DNA from: Gentiana macrophylla
Lineage: Eukaryota > Streptophyta > Magnoliopsida > Gentianales > Gentianaceae
Direction: 5' to 3'
Assembly: GCA_026214975.1 (NCBI GenBank)
Contig: CM047808.1
Coordinates: 7,243,262-7,307,261, forward strand
DNA length: 64,000 nucleotides
This document shows, piece by piece, positions 32,380-42,934 of the stretch. Each line of letters begins with the position of its first letter. Position 1 is the first letter of the stretch. Position numbers and translations under genes: made by a program. Below the pieces are notes generated by a model, which did not search any database, had not been told where the DNA came from, and worked only from the letters and a program-made list of their open reading frames with translations.

Positions 32380-32870
32380 TCCAACAAAGAAGCTCAGATT
32401 TCTTAACATTATCATCTAAGAACTCTCCCAAGACATGAATTTGAGGAGATCGATCTGATAGTTCAATGATCGAGTAAAAAAAACACTATCTATGTGCAAT
32501 GCAGCTCAATAATCAATCACTCTGTAACGCCTCATCCCGAAAGCCGAGCCCAGTCCACAACCGAAAGGACAGCATGTGGCATGTGCTCATTAAGCTATTC
32601 ATCTTATAGAACGCATCAGTCTACCGACCATAAAATAAGGAAACCGAAGAGAAAAGAAATATACAGAGAAGCAAAAAAGACTAAGACATGCTTGAAGAAT
32701 CATGAATCTACATTATGAAAACAAATCCCAGTTTATGATAAAACCAAGAAATTTTAGATACCGGTTCTTAGCATCAAAGCCAAACTCTATAAATAAAAAA
32801 GAATGAAATTTTTACCTCAAGAATTAAGCACAAAGTGATGCTACTTCAATCTCCTCTTCTAGCTCGTCAT
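32304..32870. repeat. Direct repeat D2, with (AT)n
   Basis: Second copy of the D1 unit (28894-29574). It includes an AT microsatellite at about 32334-32374, where D1 has only ATATATATG. It lies about 270 bp beyond the NLR-3 stop codon. The order of landmarks is the same as in D1. Confidence 0.85.
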
Positions 32871-33136
32871 CTTGATCACAAGAATCTGAGAAACGGATCA
32901 CAATTAATGAGAAATCTCCTAATTCCTCCTCCTCTTTTTTTATATTCAGAACGAGAGTAAATAACTAATTTATCGTATATCGGTAGTATTAGTAATGATT
33001 TCCCATTACTTTAAGGAATTTGAATTAGAATATGATTGTAATTATCTTGGTTAGTAACTCAACTAGGATTTAGATTATATATTTATTACCCTAACAAGAA
33101 ATAAAGGATGTTAAGTATTCCATCAAACGAAACAAA

Positions 33137-36100
33137 TCAAGCCATACCGTCATCAGATATATGTAACAATAAGTTTTCTTTTTTTGAGGGGGCTGAAACA
33201 AGAACTTCAAGCTCCTCATTTCCAAAGTCTTTTTGCACATCCTGTACTTGAACAACTGAAGTAGCAGCTCCGTCGGATTCAAAAACTTCAATCTTCTTCA
33301 AGGTAGGCATTTCTCCAAAACAAGGAGGTATTGCATTCAGCTTATCGCATTTATTCACGATAAGTACTTCCAGGCTAGGAAAAGACTCGGGATACGCAAT
33401 CCATTCACCCACATTTATGTTATGCAGTTTCAAAAATTTAAGTTTTGGGAATTCCGTATCTTCCATGTCCCACACATGCCCAATAAAAGCATAATCTAGT
33501 AGCTTCAGAACCTCAAGACAGGGCATTTTACTGATCGCTGGTAAATACCTCCAGTGTATGAAACAGTTTGATAATGTTAGTTTCTTTAGTGTTGAAAGAA
33601 AGTCAAGCGAGCGTAAAAATGGTTCTCCCACAGAGGACACATTTAGTGACTCAAGTTTACTAAGTTTTGGAAACTGGAAACCCCGTTTACCACTTTCTTC
33701 TCCTAAGGATTCATAATCGAAGCATAGCTTACGAAGAGATGGTGACCTAAGTAGAAGGTCTTCTAAAACTTCTGTTGAGGAAATAGATGGTGATGAAAAG
33801 CTTTCCAAGAAGATCATTTGGGGGTATGCTTTACCCTCGGGGACACTCAAACTACTTAAGTAGCAACCACCGACGTCCACATGTCTAAGCCTTGTCATTG
33901 TCCAAATAGTTTCGGGCAACACTAACTTAAATGATCTTCTTCCCGTGAGAATCAAAATTTCCAGATTCCATAGAACGGATAGCTTTAGAGTAATTTCAGA
34001 AGATAAATGTTCGGAAACAAATGAGATGGCTAAAAATCTTAGATGAACTAGTGAAGCAATCTTTCGGATTAAATTATCCCATTCTAACTCTTCTAAGTTT
34101 ATCACTTGAACAAGTTTCAAGCAACGAACATCAGAAATGTCATAAGGATTAAATCCACTTTTACGACTACCGAGTAGAGAGTGGATATTTGGACATATTT
34201 TTGTAGCATCACCAAGATATTTCCCTTTCCTATGGATGCAAACACGATAAGGATTACGTACAGTGGAACTTGAAGAACTAGAAGCCTCGTAACCATCCAT
34301 AAATTGGAAAAAGTTCTCCTCTTGAGCCTTTCCTTGACAGAATTCATGCAATAGATCATGAATTCGACAACTTTTAATCCCACCATAGGAACTTCTCTCA
34401 TTGGCAATCACAAGGCTTCTATCAATTAGATCACATAAGTACTCTTTCGCCACTTTTTCCAAATTTTCATCGTTAGAATTCTGCACAAATCCTTCCACAA
34501 CCCATAGTAGTGTCAACTTGTTCACGGGAATTGATGTATCTTCTGCAAATGCTCCAAAATAGAGAAAACATGGCTTTAGATGCTCTGGTAAATGTTGGTA
34601 ACTTAATTCTAACAAGTCCGTACGATCTTCCGTAAAACCATAAGATTCTATTGTTTTAGAAATTTTATCCCACCAATTTAGATTTCTTTCAGTTTTTGAA
34701 ATGAGACCTGCAATCAAAACAATTGCCAAAGGAAGGCCTTTGCAGTTCCTACCAATCACCTTCCCGACCTCTAAAAAATCTGGCGGGCAACATTCTGCAT
34801 GAAACGCCTTCTTTCGCAACAGCTCCAAACTTTCTTCATCGGACAGAAAACGAAGGTCATAAATGATACAATCATTTTTGGCTTGTAAAGCAACATTACG
34901 AATACGCGTCGTGAAAATAATTCTACTTCCATTTTGGTCATCCGGAAGTGATCTTTTAACTTCATCCCAAGCCTTGACATCCCATATATCGTCCATTATA
35001 ATAAGGTACCTTCGGCCTTTGAGACACTTACGAAGCATGTCAGCCAAATCTTCTTCCTCCATGTCAAACATTTTGTCATCTTTCTTTTTGATATCACGTA
35101 GAATATCGAGCAATATCATTTTAACATTGTGAACTTGAGAAACGATACAGCAAGCAAACATGTGAAAATATTGCCTAACCGCGGGGGCATTGTAAACCTC
35201 GTTAGCAATTGTAGTCTTCCCTATACCAGCCATACCAACAATTGCAGCAATGGTAAGAATTTTAGACCCTTTTATAAGATTCTCAACTATTATGTTCACC
35301 TCATTCTTTAAACCCACCATCACTGCATTGGAACCAGAAGCCCAAGGATCTTTTGGGACTTTATTTAGAGCAACTGCTGAACAATGAAGGCCTCCACCGT
35401 CCTGCGTCTTTCTACCTTCAATATTCTTAAGCTTGCTGTAAACAGCCTTAATTTCGTCTAGGACCTCCATAAGACGTGCCATATTATACCGTAAACTATT
35501 GCCAGGTACCAAACACAAGTTGATGGCATATTCTATTTGGTATGCCAAATTGATCACTTTTAACCATGTATCCTTTAATTCTTTATGCTCTTTTTGCTGT
35601 TCAAAAAGATCATTGAGATACGATCTCAAATTCAGTAGTTGCACCTCAATTTTGAGAATCACATCCTTTGGAAAAGGGATAAAAGTCACATCTCTATTCA
35701 TCTTCTCCTTCAAGAATCCAATATTTCGTATGAGGAAGTTGAAATATCCTAGACCATTAATCTTGGGAAAATCATACGAAAATGTATCCCTGATTGGGTT
35801 ATCAACCTGTTGAATCTTGCCCTTTAATAGCTCAACCTTCCTCTTAAAATCACTTGATGCTTGGGAGAAATCTCCTTTCCATTTATCCAATAAGAGAAAA
35901 AGATCCAAATACTCATTGACAAGAACCTCAATTTCTACGACTATTGTCATCATCTCTTTATCCTTTGCATGTGGATGTGTTAAGAACATTAGAGAACTTT
36001 GAAAACTTATAAAATGGACCTTGTCAAATTCATCCAGAGAATCAAAGAGGAGGTCAAGGAAGATCTGAATAATCTCTCCCATAAGAGGAGAGTCAAAATG

Positions 36101-36892
36101 TCTCAACTCCATTTCCTCTAAGAGTCTAATGTATAATGCCTTAAAAACAGGGACACAATGTCTGTACTTCTCCAACACATCAATCAACAATAATCTCAAA
36201 TGTGCTGCCCTTCCTTCATCTATTGTTTTCACCCAATAACAAAATACCAGGATTGCAAAACAGTGGGCAAATGCAAAGACAGCATCCTTGAACTTTCGCA
36301 TTTCCTCGAACCCAACCCATTCCTTAGGACTTTGATAAAAGAGAATATGAAACAATCTATGCATCTTATGGAGGGTTGTAAATGGAATTTCATCATCAAT
36401 TTTGTACTTGTAAAGATCCTTCATATTCTCGAGAACAGCATCCACTAAATACAGAGTCATTTTGCACTCAAAAGAATTGCATCTCAATGTCCACCTTAAC
36501 AGAAGTTCACAAGATAGTTCACATTTTTGCTTACAGTTCTGAATCCTACCTTGCACATCTAGAAACCAGGTTTCGGCTTCAATTTCATTTCTTGATATTC
36601 CATTTATAGCTTCAAGACTATGCTTTACATGAAATAAAATAAGCTTGATTTCTGCATCATCACGATGACTATAGTGTAAGGCTAAAATGAACTCCAAGAA
36701 CAATCTCAAGAAACATAGTTCCAATTTACAAGATTGGATCTCATCTTGTGAAATCACATGGCGGGATTCAAGTGAAGAAAGCTCTTGAAAAACTTGCCAC
36801 ATTTCCTCTGTTTCATCTCTACTAGTCTCCTTCACACATGAACAGCTGCACAGCGTAAACACAGACTGCAAACGCTTCCTAAACATGTCCAT
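33137..36892 (-). CDS. NLR-3: intact R1-like CC-NB-ARC-LRR receptor
   Basis: A single uninterrupted frame of 1251 codons from ATG at 36892 to TGA at 33137. Residues 1 to about 400 form a helical, Cys-rich extension like the N-terminal (Solanaceae-domain) region of potato R1 and Mi-1/Prf-type NLRs. Residues 405-515 are a CC-like segment with a degenerate EDVID motif ('AYQIEYAINLC'). NB-ARC: P-loop GMAGIGKTT (553-561), kinase-2 YLIIMDDIW (629-637), RNBS-B GSRIIFTTR (655-663), GLPL (719-722), RNBS-D CFLYFGAF (775-782) and IHD in place of MHD (844-846). LRRs run from about 890 to 1230. By family it is a cytoplasmic or membrane-associated pathogen sensor; its ligand is unknown. The length is normal for R1 homologs. 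It is intronless as read and is the only intact host gene here. Confidence 0.92.
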   Translation of the reverse strand: MDMFRKRLQSVFTLCSCSCVKETSRDETEEMWQVFQELSSLESRHVISQDEIQSCKLELCFLRLFLEFILALHYSHRDDAEIKLILFHVKHSLEAINGISRNEIEAETWFLDVQGRIQNCKQKCELSCELLLRWTLRCNSFECKMTLYLVDAVLENMKDLYKYKIDDEIPFTTLHKMHRLFHILFYQSPKEWVGFEEMRKFKDAVFAFAHCFAILVFCYWVKTIDEGRAAHLRLLLIDVLEKYRHCVPVFKALYIRLLEEMELRHFDSPLMGEIIQIFLDLLFDSLDEFDKVHFISFQSSLMFLTHPHAKDKEMMTIVVEIEVLVNEYLDLFLLLDKWKGDFSQASSDFKRKVELLKGKIQQVDNPIRDTFSYDFPKINGLGYFNFLIRNIGFLKEKMNRDVTFIPFPKDVILKIEVQLLNLRSYLNDLFEQQKEHKELKDTWLKVINLAYQIEYAINLCLVPGNSLRYNMARLMEVLDEIKAVYSKLKNIEGRKTQDGGGLHCSAVALNKVPKDPWASGSNAVMVGLKNEVNIIVENLIKGSKILTIAAIVGMAGIGKTTIANEVYNAPAVRQYFHMFACCIVSQVHNVKMILLDILRDIKKKDDKMFDMEEEDLADMLRKCLKGRRYLIIMDDIWDVKAWDEVKRSLPDDQNGSRIIFTTRIRNVALQAKNDCIIYDLRFLSDEESLELLRKKAFHAECCPPDFLEVGKVIGRNCKGLPLAIVLIAGLISKTERNLNWWDKISKTIESYGFTEDRTDLLELSYQHLPEHLKPCFLYFGAFAEDTSIPVNKLTLLWVVEGFVQNSNDENLEKVAKEYLCDLIDRSLVIANERSSYGGIKSCRIHDLLHEFCQGKAQEENFFQFMDGYEASSSSSSTVRNPYRVCIHRKGKYLGDATKICPNIHSLLGSRKSGFNPYDISDVRCLKLVQVINLEELEWDNLIRKIASLVHLRFLAISFVSEHLSSEITLKLSVLWNLEILILTGRRSFKLVLPETIWTMTRLRHVDVGGCYLSSLSVPEGKAYPQMIFLESFSSPSISSTEVLEDLLLRSPSLRKLCFDYESLGEESGKRGFQFPKLSKLESLNVSSVGEPFLRSLDFLSTLKKLTLSNCFIHWRYLPAISKMPCLEVLKLLDYAFIGHVWDMEDTEFPKLKFLKLHNINVGEWIAYPESFPSLEVLIVNKCDKLNAIPPCFGEMPTLKKIEVFESDGAATSVVQVQDVQKDFGNEELEVLVSAPSKKENLLLHISDDGMA

Positions 36893-37196
36893 CTTATCAA
36901 ATCAGTGATTGCTGCCGACGAGAAGAATCCCTACGATCTTTTCTTTTTCTGACGATGCGGGCAACAATGGCGTCCTCTCCGGCTGTAAAAGAGAGATTTT
37001 TCTAATCCATCCGGATCATGCCACGTGTCTTCTGTAGTATCCAATTTCTCTCTAGTGTGTGGCTCAAAATAATTATTTGGATAAATTCGGAGGACTAAAT
37101 CTGTGCCTGCATCATCGTGAATAGTCAAATTGGATTCTCAAATTGAATAGTCATCTTTTGGACTCCAAACGGGGCAACGACGACTTTTATTAAGAT
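36893..37196 (-). promoter_or_regulatory. Upstream region of NLR-3, with W-box core
   Basis: About 300 bp of non-coding DNA precede the ATG. Read on the gene strand, TTGACT at 37127-37122 is a W-box core (WRKY binding site), commonly found in defence gene promoters; one 6-mer alone is weak evidence. No clear TATA box was found before the MITE at about 37197. Confidence 0.3.
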
Positions 37197-37388
37197 TTTA
37201 TTTCCTCTATTTCAAAATACCTGAGTCAGTTGTTAAAAAATGTTGTTTTTATTTTTTTATCCTTTAATAAATAAAGGTAGATGTATAAAAAAAACACAAT
37301 AAATACTGCGTTAGAAATATAACTGTCTCATTTATTTTAAAACAACTTTTTTAACAATTGTCTCAGTTATTTCAGAATGGAATGAATA
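37197..37388. mobile_element. Stowaway-like MITE upstream of NLR-3
   Basis: Imperfect terminal inverted repeats: left 'CCTCTATTTCAAAATACCTGAGTCAG…GTTAAAAAA', right 'TTTTTTAACAATTGTCTCAG…TTTCAGAATGGAA'. The size (about 190 bp) and the wording of the ends resemble plant Stowaway elements. The exact ends and TA duplication are not certain. Confidence 0.6.
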
Positions 37389-37558
37389 AATATAAAATAG
37401 TGTTTAGAATAGGAGTATAAACTAGTCGAGTCAAATATTAATCTAAACAAGGTAGGATTTAAAATATTATTGAAATCAAGTTCAAGTATTTTAAAGGTGA
37501 GTGGTATTGCCATGGTTTATTTTGGTATTGCGAGAGCAAATTCTTTACATCTGTATCT

Positions 37559-39427
37559 TGTAATATCCCGACTTTTCGAAAAAGGGCAGACGTGTCTTTT
37601 TACGAAAAATGGAATATTATGGTTTTCAGATTCAAGTATTCTAAGTGTATTTATATATATATGGCCGATATATATAAATAAATTTGGAGTTAAATCGGGT
37701 TTTAAGTAAAAAGGGTATTTAAGGAAAATAAGAAATTAGGTTAACTATTGGGATTTTCCTATTTAAGGAAGATAAACCCCATTAGTTTCCCCCAACCTTT
37801 TAAATCGAAATTTTCCTCCTTGTTTTGAGAAAGCAGCGGTGAGGCGTAAGTTAAGAAGCCCAACGAGTTTCTGCGATATCTCATGGAGTTTTCAACCGTT
37901 TCGGATCCGCGAAGCGTTGGAATCGTCGTGAAAGAGCGTCGTTTCAACACTCAAAGATCGAGCTTTGTTAAGGTTATCGCAAGAAAAGATCAAGGTTTCT
38001 GCTGCAGATTTTACGAGTTTGAAGTTGGTTTATCTTGCTAAAAAGGTAAGAGGTTCTTCCTACAAATTAATTACGGTTTTACAATGATTAGGTTGAGTCT
38101 TAGTGTTGAATTGTGGTAAGAGGTGTTCTTAAACGGGTTCTGGGTGTTCAATCGTATTTAATTATGTGTCTAATTATTCGTTATTGTTGTTGTTTCTTTT
38201 GTTATATACTGCAATTTAATCACCCCTGCCGAAAGAAATAGGACGTGAGTCCTATTGTTGTTGTTGTACGGGTTGTTGCTGTATGTAAACAAAGAAGAAG
38301 AAAAATCAAATATAAATATAAAACCAATAATAGTATCTTTGCCGGTTACTGTTATAAGATTAAAAAAATAGGACTTTTATTTATGATGATGCATGATGCA
38401 TGATGCTGGAGCAGTAGTGCCGTAGGAAAAGAAAAGAAAAGTATATAAAAATAATAGGAACTTTGCAGCCATGGGAAAGGAAGGAAAGGTAAAAAAAAAA
38501 AGATGATTTAATAAATACATACTTGTGTAACTAAAAATTAAACATCATGCCATCCTTGTAAAGCGTGAAAGACTATATCGCAATGCCAGAACTTTCGGAT
38601 AAAACGAGTAAACTTGTTGGCCTTTCTAGAGGCACAGGAGAGTAGAAGTACTCATTGTGGATAACTTTCTTTGGCCATTAGAGGGCACAGGAGTAGAGGA
38701 CTTCACCGAACAGCGTATACTATCGGGACTAGCCCGTGGCTATTGGTGAGACACACCAATAGGTTGCACCAGAGATGTTTCGTGGTGGGCAAAGACGATG
38801 CGTAGTGTCCTTGAATGCGGATGTAACACGAGATAAGCTAAGTTAGAAGCGATTAGTCATGACACATGTCGATGGACATGAAGTGAATCTAGATTGAGTC
38901 GGTCTCATAAAGATAATTATTATAATAAAACATGTTAAAGAGCCTTAATTAAATTGTAGCTTCTACTTCTTACTTTGTACATTGTACTTACCTCAAAATG
39001 CATGTTTATTTATGTGTTTGGGGGAGAGAAGCGAACAGTAAATCCAGGAGTTCGAGGTGGACTTTGATGACGACGTTTAAGGACGTCGAAGTTGAAGACT
39101 TTATTTATTTATATTTATATTCACTAGACTTGTTGTCGTTGGGGAATTTCTTGTAATTTTCTTTAGTACTTGCTATCATAGGATTTCGTATGTTGTTACG
39201 TTTCGTTTGGTTTTCCAATGTAATAAATGTTACATTCCATCTTTAGTTCGTTGATTTCTATTCTTAGTAGCCTTTATGGTGTTTGCCGAGTCTTTTTAGC
39301 TTCCGTTTGCTTTTGTTTGATACGACGTAGTAGAGGCTTACGTGTAATATTAGATTTATTTAATATTATGCGTGCCGAGCGTTTCGTTTCCGGATAAGGA
39401 CTCGGTATCTGGGAGCGGGGCGTTACA
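37559..39427 (+). repeat. Tekay-type 5' LTR (1869 bp)
   Basis: It starts TGTAATATCCCGAC and ends CTCGGTATCTGGGAGCGGGGCGTTACA in form (last 11 nt GGGGCGTTACA). It differs from the right LTR mainly by clustered 1-3 nt indels, for example near 37830-37930 and 38560-38800. Confidence 0.9.
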
Positions 39428-39429
39428 GT

Positions 39430-39441
39430 TGGTATCAGAGA
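39430..39441 (+). other. Primer-binding site (initiator tRNA-Met type)
   Basis: TGGTATCAGAGA follows the LTR end after GT, one base from the classical TGGTATCAGAGC. Confidence 0.8.
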
Positions 39442-41034
39442 GAAGCGTCTTTTAGGATCTCTTTCTTCTAAGATAAGATTTCGTTAGACCTTGTTGAACC
39501 TTTCTGATCTCTATTGATCTTGGTAGTAAATCCTCGTAAGACTAAGTATCCTTAAACCGTGGTTAAGTTGCATTAGGACTAAGTGAAGAGTCTCCTTAAG
39601 CGAAGGTTAGGTTGAGTGTTAAGTACATCTCTTACGTGATTCCCTCGAGTTCGTTCCTCTAGGATCCTTAATAGAATCCCTCTCTTCTTTTGAAACTTTC
39701 AGACTTCCCTCACATGTTCTTTCTCTTGGTGGATTTAACTATTTTTTTTCTACGTTTGGTCCTAATCACTACATTTTGTAACTTGGTGTTATGCAAAACG
39801 AGTAAACGATTTTCTCTATGCCTTGTAATCTCATTTCTGAAATACCAAAATTTCTTTAAATTTTTAGCCACTTAGAAAGTTGTCTTATCTACAACTTCTC
39901 TCTTTACATCAACTCAGTTTTCCAATTGGATTGTTCATAAATTTCTTGACAAGGATGAGCACTCTGTTCAGAAAATTCTGCGGTGGTACTCTTACTTATC
40001 AATCTGTTTTGAATAAGCTAAACACCTCCAAATGACTTGAATTTTTGATATGTCGTAGAAAACATCATGCACTAAACTTTTTGTTTTGGAACCAAGTGCA
40101 AATTCTTCTTGGTCTGAGCACAATCTGCAACACAAGCCAGTTTGTGAATTCCTGAAATTTTTTGACATATTATAGCTGTAGACGAAAAGAAATATTTTGA
40201 CCGACCTATGGCTTTCCAATTTTTTTGATTTTTGAGCATCATATGTAAAACTTATATACTTACAGGTTTTCTCTTTGCCTCATGTTCAAAATCAGTTCGG
40301 TTTGTATTGTGCAAATCAATTATTTCATGACTCATGTATGCTTCTGCATTTCTCAAACCATTTAAGTCCTCTGGTCAAGAAAGAATATATGCCTTTCTTT
40401 CACCCTAGACGTTTGGTAGGTAGAAACTAGGTGTTGTTGTTCTAGGGCTCAGTAAGAAGCGAGTGGTTTGGTTCAAGACATGGGTCAGACAATTGTGAGT
40501 CAGTTGGAACGAGTTGATCGATTTCAGAATCATGTACCTCACCCCAGTTTTAGTAAGAACAACCTCAAGGATCTCTTGGTTGTTACAACACCTTTGGATT
40601 GAGTAAACAAGGTTGCTAGGGTGTTACTACAATTTGCTGGCTATGTTGGAATCTACCGTGGCAAGAGTAAAGTTACAGTTTTGGATTCTACGGACTTGGT
40701 GTGTTTCTTGGTATAGGTTGCAACCCAAGGATTTTTCTACTTGGACGGTTGAACTAGGAAAGTGTCCTTCCTAAGAAGGGAAGACGAGTACAAGATTGGT
40801 TGGTGCAGTTTCAGTGGTTCAAGTTATGGTTGGACAGTTTTGGGTTGAGTGTGCAAGGTTTGAATAGTCTGGGAATCAGTAGCGTGTTGGTTCAGGGGTT
40901 AGCAAGATTGGAATAGGTTAGAGGTTGACTGTGGGAAAACAAGTGAAGCTTCGGTTTGGTTTGTGTTGAAGGAAGAGTGCTAAGGAAGGTCAACGGTTTG
41001 AGCACGCTCGAGTTTCGAGGACGAAACTCATTTT
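39442..41034 (+). other. Non-coding interior of the Tekay-type element
   Basis: No gag, protease, reverse transcriptase or integrase motif in any frame. Only the last ~40 bp recall a pol end ('CGAGTTTCGAGGACGAAACTC'). The rest is unassigned AT-rich sequence. Confidence 0.6.
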
Positions 41035-41047
41035 AAGGGGGAAGGAA
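41035..41047 (+). other. Polypurine tract of the Tekay-type element
   Basis: AAGGGGGAAGGAA directly precedes the TG of the right LTR, as expected for second-strand priming. Confidence 0.8.
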
Positions 41048-42915
41048 TGTAATATCCCGACTTTTCGAAAAAGGGCAGACGTGTCTTTTTACGAAAAATG
41101 GAATATTATGGTTTTCAGATTCAAGTATTCTAAGTGTATTTATAAATATATGGCCGATATATATAAATAAATTTGGAGTTAAATCGGGTTTTAAGTAAAA
41201 AGGGTATTTAAGGAAAATAAGAAATTAGGTTAACTATTGGGATTTTCCTATTTAAGGAAGATAAACCCCATTAGTTTCCCCCAACCTTTTAAATCAGAAA
41301 TTTTCCTCCTTGTTTTGAGAAAAACGCGGCTGAGAGCGTAAGAAGAGCCAACGAGAGTTTCTGCGATATCTCATGGAGTTTTCAACCGTTTTCGGATCCG
41401 CGAGAAGCGTTGGAATCGTCGTGAAAGGAGCGTCGTTTCAACACTCAAAGATCAGAGCTTTGTTAAGGTTATCTGCAAGAAAAGATCAAGGTTTTGCTGC
41501 AGTTTTCTGAGTTTGAAGTTGGTTTATCTTGCTAAAAAGGTAAGAGGTTCTTCCTACAAATTAATTACGGTTTTACAATGATTAGGTTGAGTCTTAGTGT
41601 TGAATTGTGGTAAGAGGTGTTCTTAAACGGGTTCTGGGTGTTCAATCGTATTTAATTATGTGTCTAATTATTCGTTATTGTTGTTGTTTCTTTTGTTATA
41701 TCTGCAATTTAATCACCTGCCGAAAGAAATAGGGGCGTGAGTCCTATTGTTGTTGTTGTATGGGTTGTTGCTGTATGTAAACAAAGAAGAAGAAAAATCA
41801 AATATAAATATAAAACCAATAATAGTATCTTTGCCGGTTACTGTTATAAGATTAAAAAAATAGGACTTTTATTTATGATGATGCATGATGCATGATGCTG
41901 GAGCAGTAGTGCCGTAGGAAAAGAAAAGAAAAGTATATAAAAATAATAGGAACTTTGCAGCCATGGGAAAGGAAGGAAAGGTAAAAAAAAAAAGATGATT
42001 TAATAAATACATACTTGTGTAACTAAAAGATTAAACATCATGCCATCCTTGGTAAGGCACAAGACTATATCGCAATGTGTAGGCTTTCGGATAAAACGAG
42101 TAAACTTGCTGGCCTTTCTAGAGGCACCAGGAGTAGAGAGTACTCATTGTGGATAACTTTGCTGGCAATTAGAGGGCACCAGGAGTAGAGGGACTTCACC
42201 GAACGCGTATACTATCGGGACTAGCCCGTGGCTATTGGTGAGACACACCAATAGGTTGCACCCAGATGTTTCGTGGTGGGCAGCACCATGCGTAGTGTCC
42301 TTGAATGCGGATGTAACACAGATAAGCTAAGTTAGAAACAGTTAGTCATGACATGTCGATGGACATGAAGTGAATCCTAGATTGAGTCGGTCTCATAAAG
42401 ATAATTATTATAATAAAACATGTTAAAGAGCCTTAATTAAATTGTAGCTTCTACTTCTTACTTTGTACATTGTACTTACCTCAAATGCATGTTTATTTAT
42501 GTGTTTGGGGGAGAGAAGGCGAACAGGTAAATCCAGAGTTCGAGGTGGACTTTGATGACGACGTTTAAGGACGCCGAAGTTGAAGACTTTATTTATTTAT
42601 ATTTATATTCACTAGACTTGTTGTCGTTGGGGAATTTCTTGTAATTTTCTTTAGTACTTGCTATCATAGGATTTCGTATGTTGTTACGTTTCGTTTGGTT
42701 TTCCAATGTAATAAATGTTACATTCCATCTTTAGTTCGTTGATTTCTATTCTTAGTAGCCTTTATGGTGTTTGCCGAGTCTTTTTAGCTTCCGTTTGCTT
42801 TTGTTTGATACGACGTAGTAGAGGCTTACGTGTAATATTAGATTTATTTAATATTATGCGTGCCGAGCGTTTCGTTTCCGGATAAGGACTCGGTATCTGG
42901 GAGCGGGGCGTTACA
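41048..42915 (+). repeat. Tekay-type 3' LTR (1868 bp)
   Basis: Copy of 37559-39427 with the same termini. Directly after it the LINE sequence begins. Confidence 0.9.
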
Positions 42916-42934
42916 ATCTTGTTTACAATAGCCT

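Larger units (their letters stand above)
37559..42915 (+). mobile_element. Non-autonomous Tekay/Del-type Gypsy element
   Basis: Two nearly identical LTRs (37559-39427 and 41048-42915, TGTAATATCC … GGGGCGTTACA) flank a 1.6 kb interior. A primer site TGGTATCAGAGA lies 2 nt after the left LTR (initiator tRNA-Met type) and a polypurine tract AAGGGGGAAGGAA directly precedes the right one. The interior ends with GAGTTTCGAGGACGAAACTC, as at the pol end of chromoviruses, but no gag or pol is present: a deletion derivative that would depend on helper proteins. ATCT on both sides may be the target duplication. Confidence 0.85.

Noticed and set aside
28894..32870. D1/D2 as certain LTRs of one element
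   Set aside because: No TG…CA ends, primer site, polypurine tract or target duplication, so they are listed as direct repeats only.
34863..36609. Several plus-strand ORFs of 60-104 aa within NLR-3
   Set aside because: Shadows on the strand opposite to a clear 1251-codon gene.
40001..41034. Hidden gag or pol in the Tekay-type interior
   Set aside because: Scanned the frames for zinc-knuckle, protease DTG/DSG, YVDD-type and integrase motifs; none found apart from the conserved bases just before the polypurine tract.
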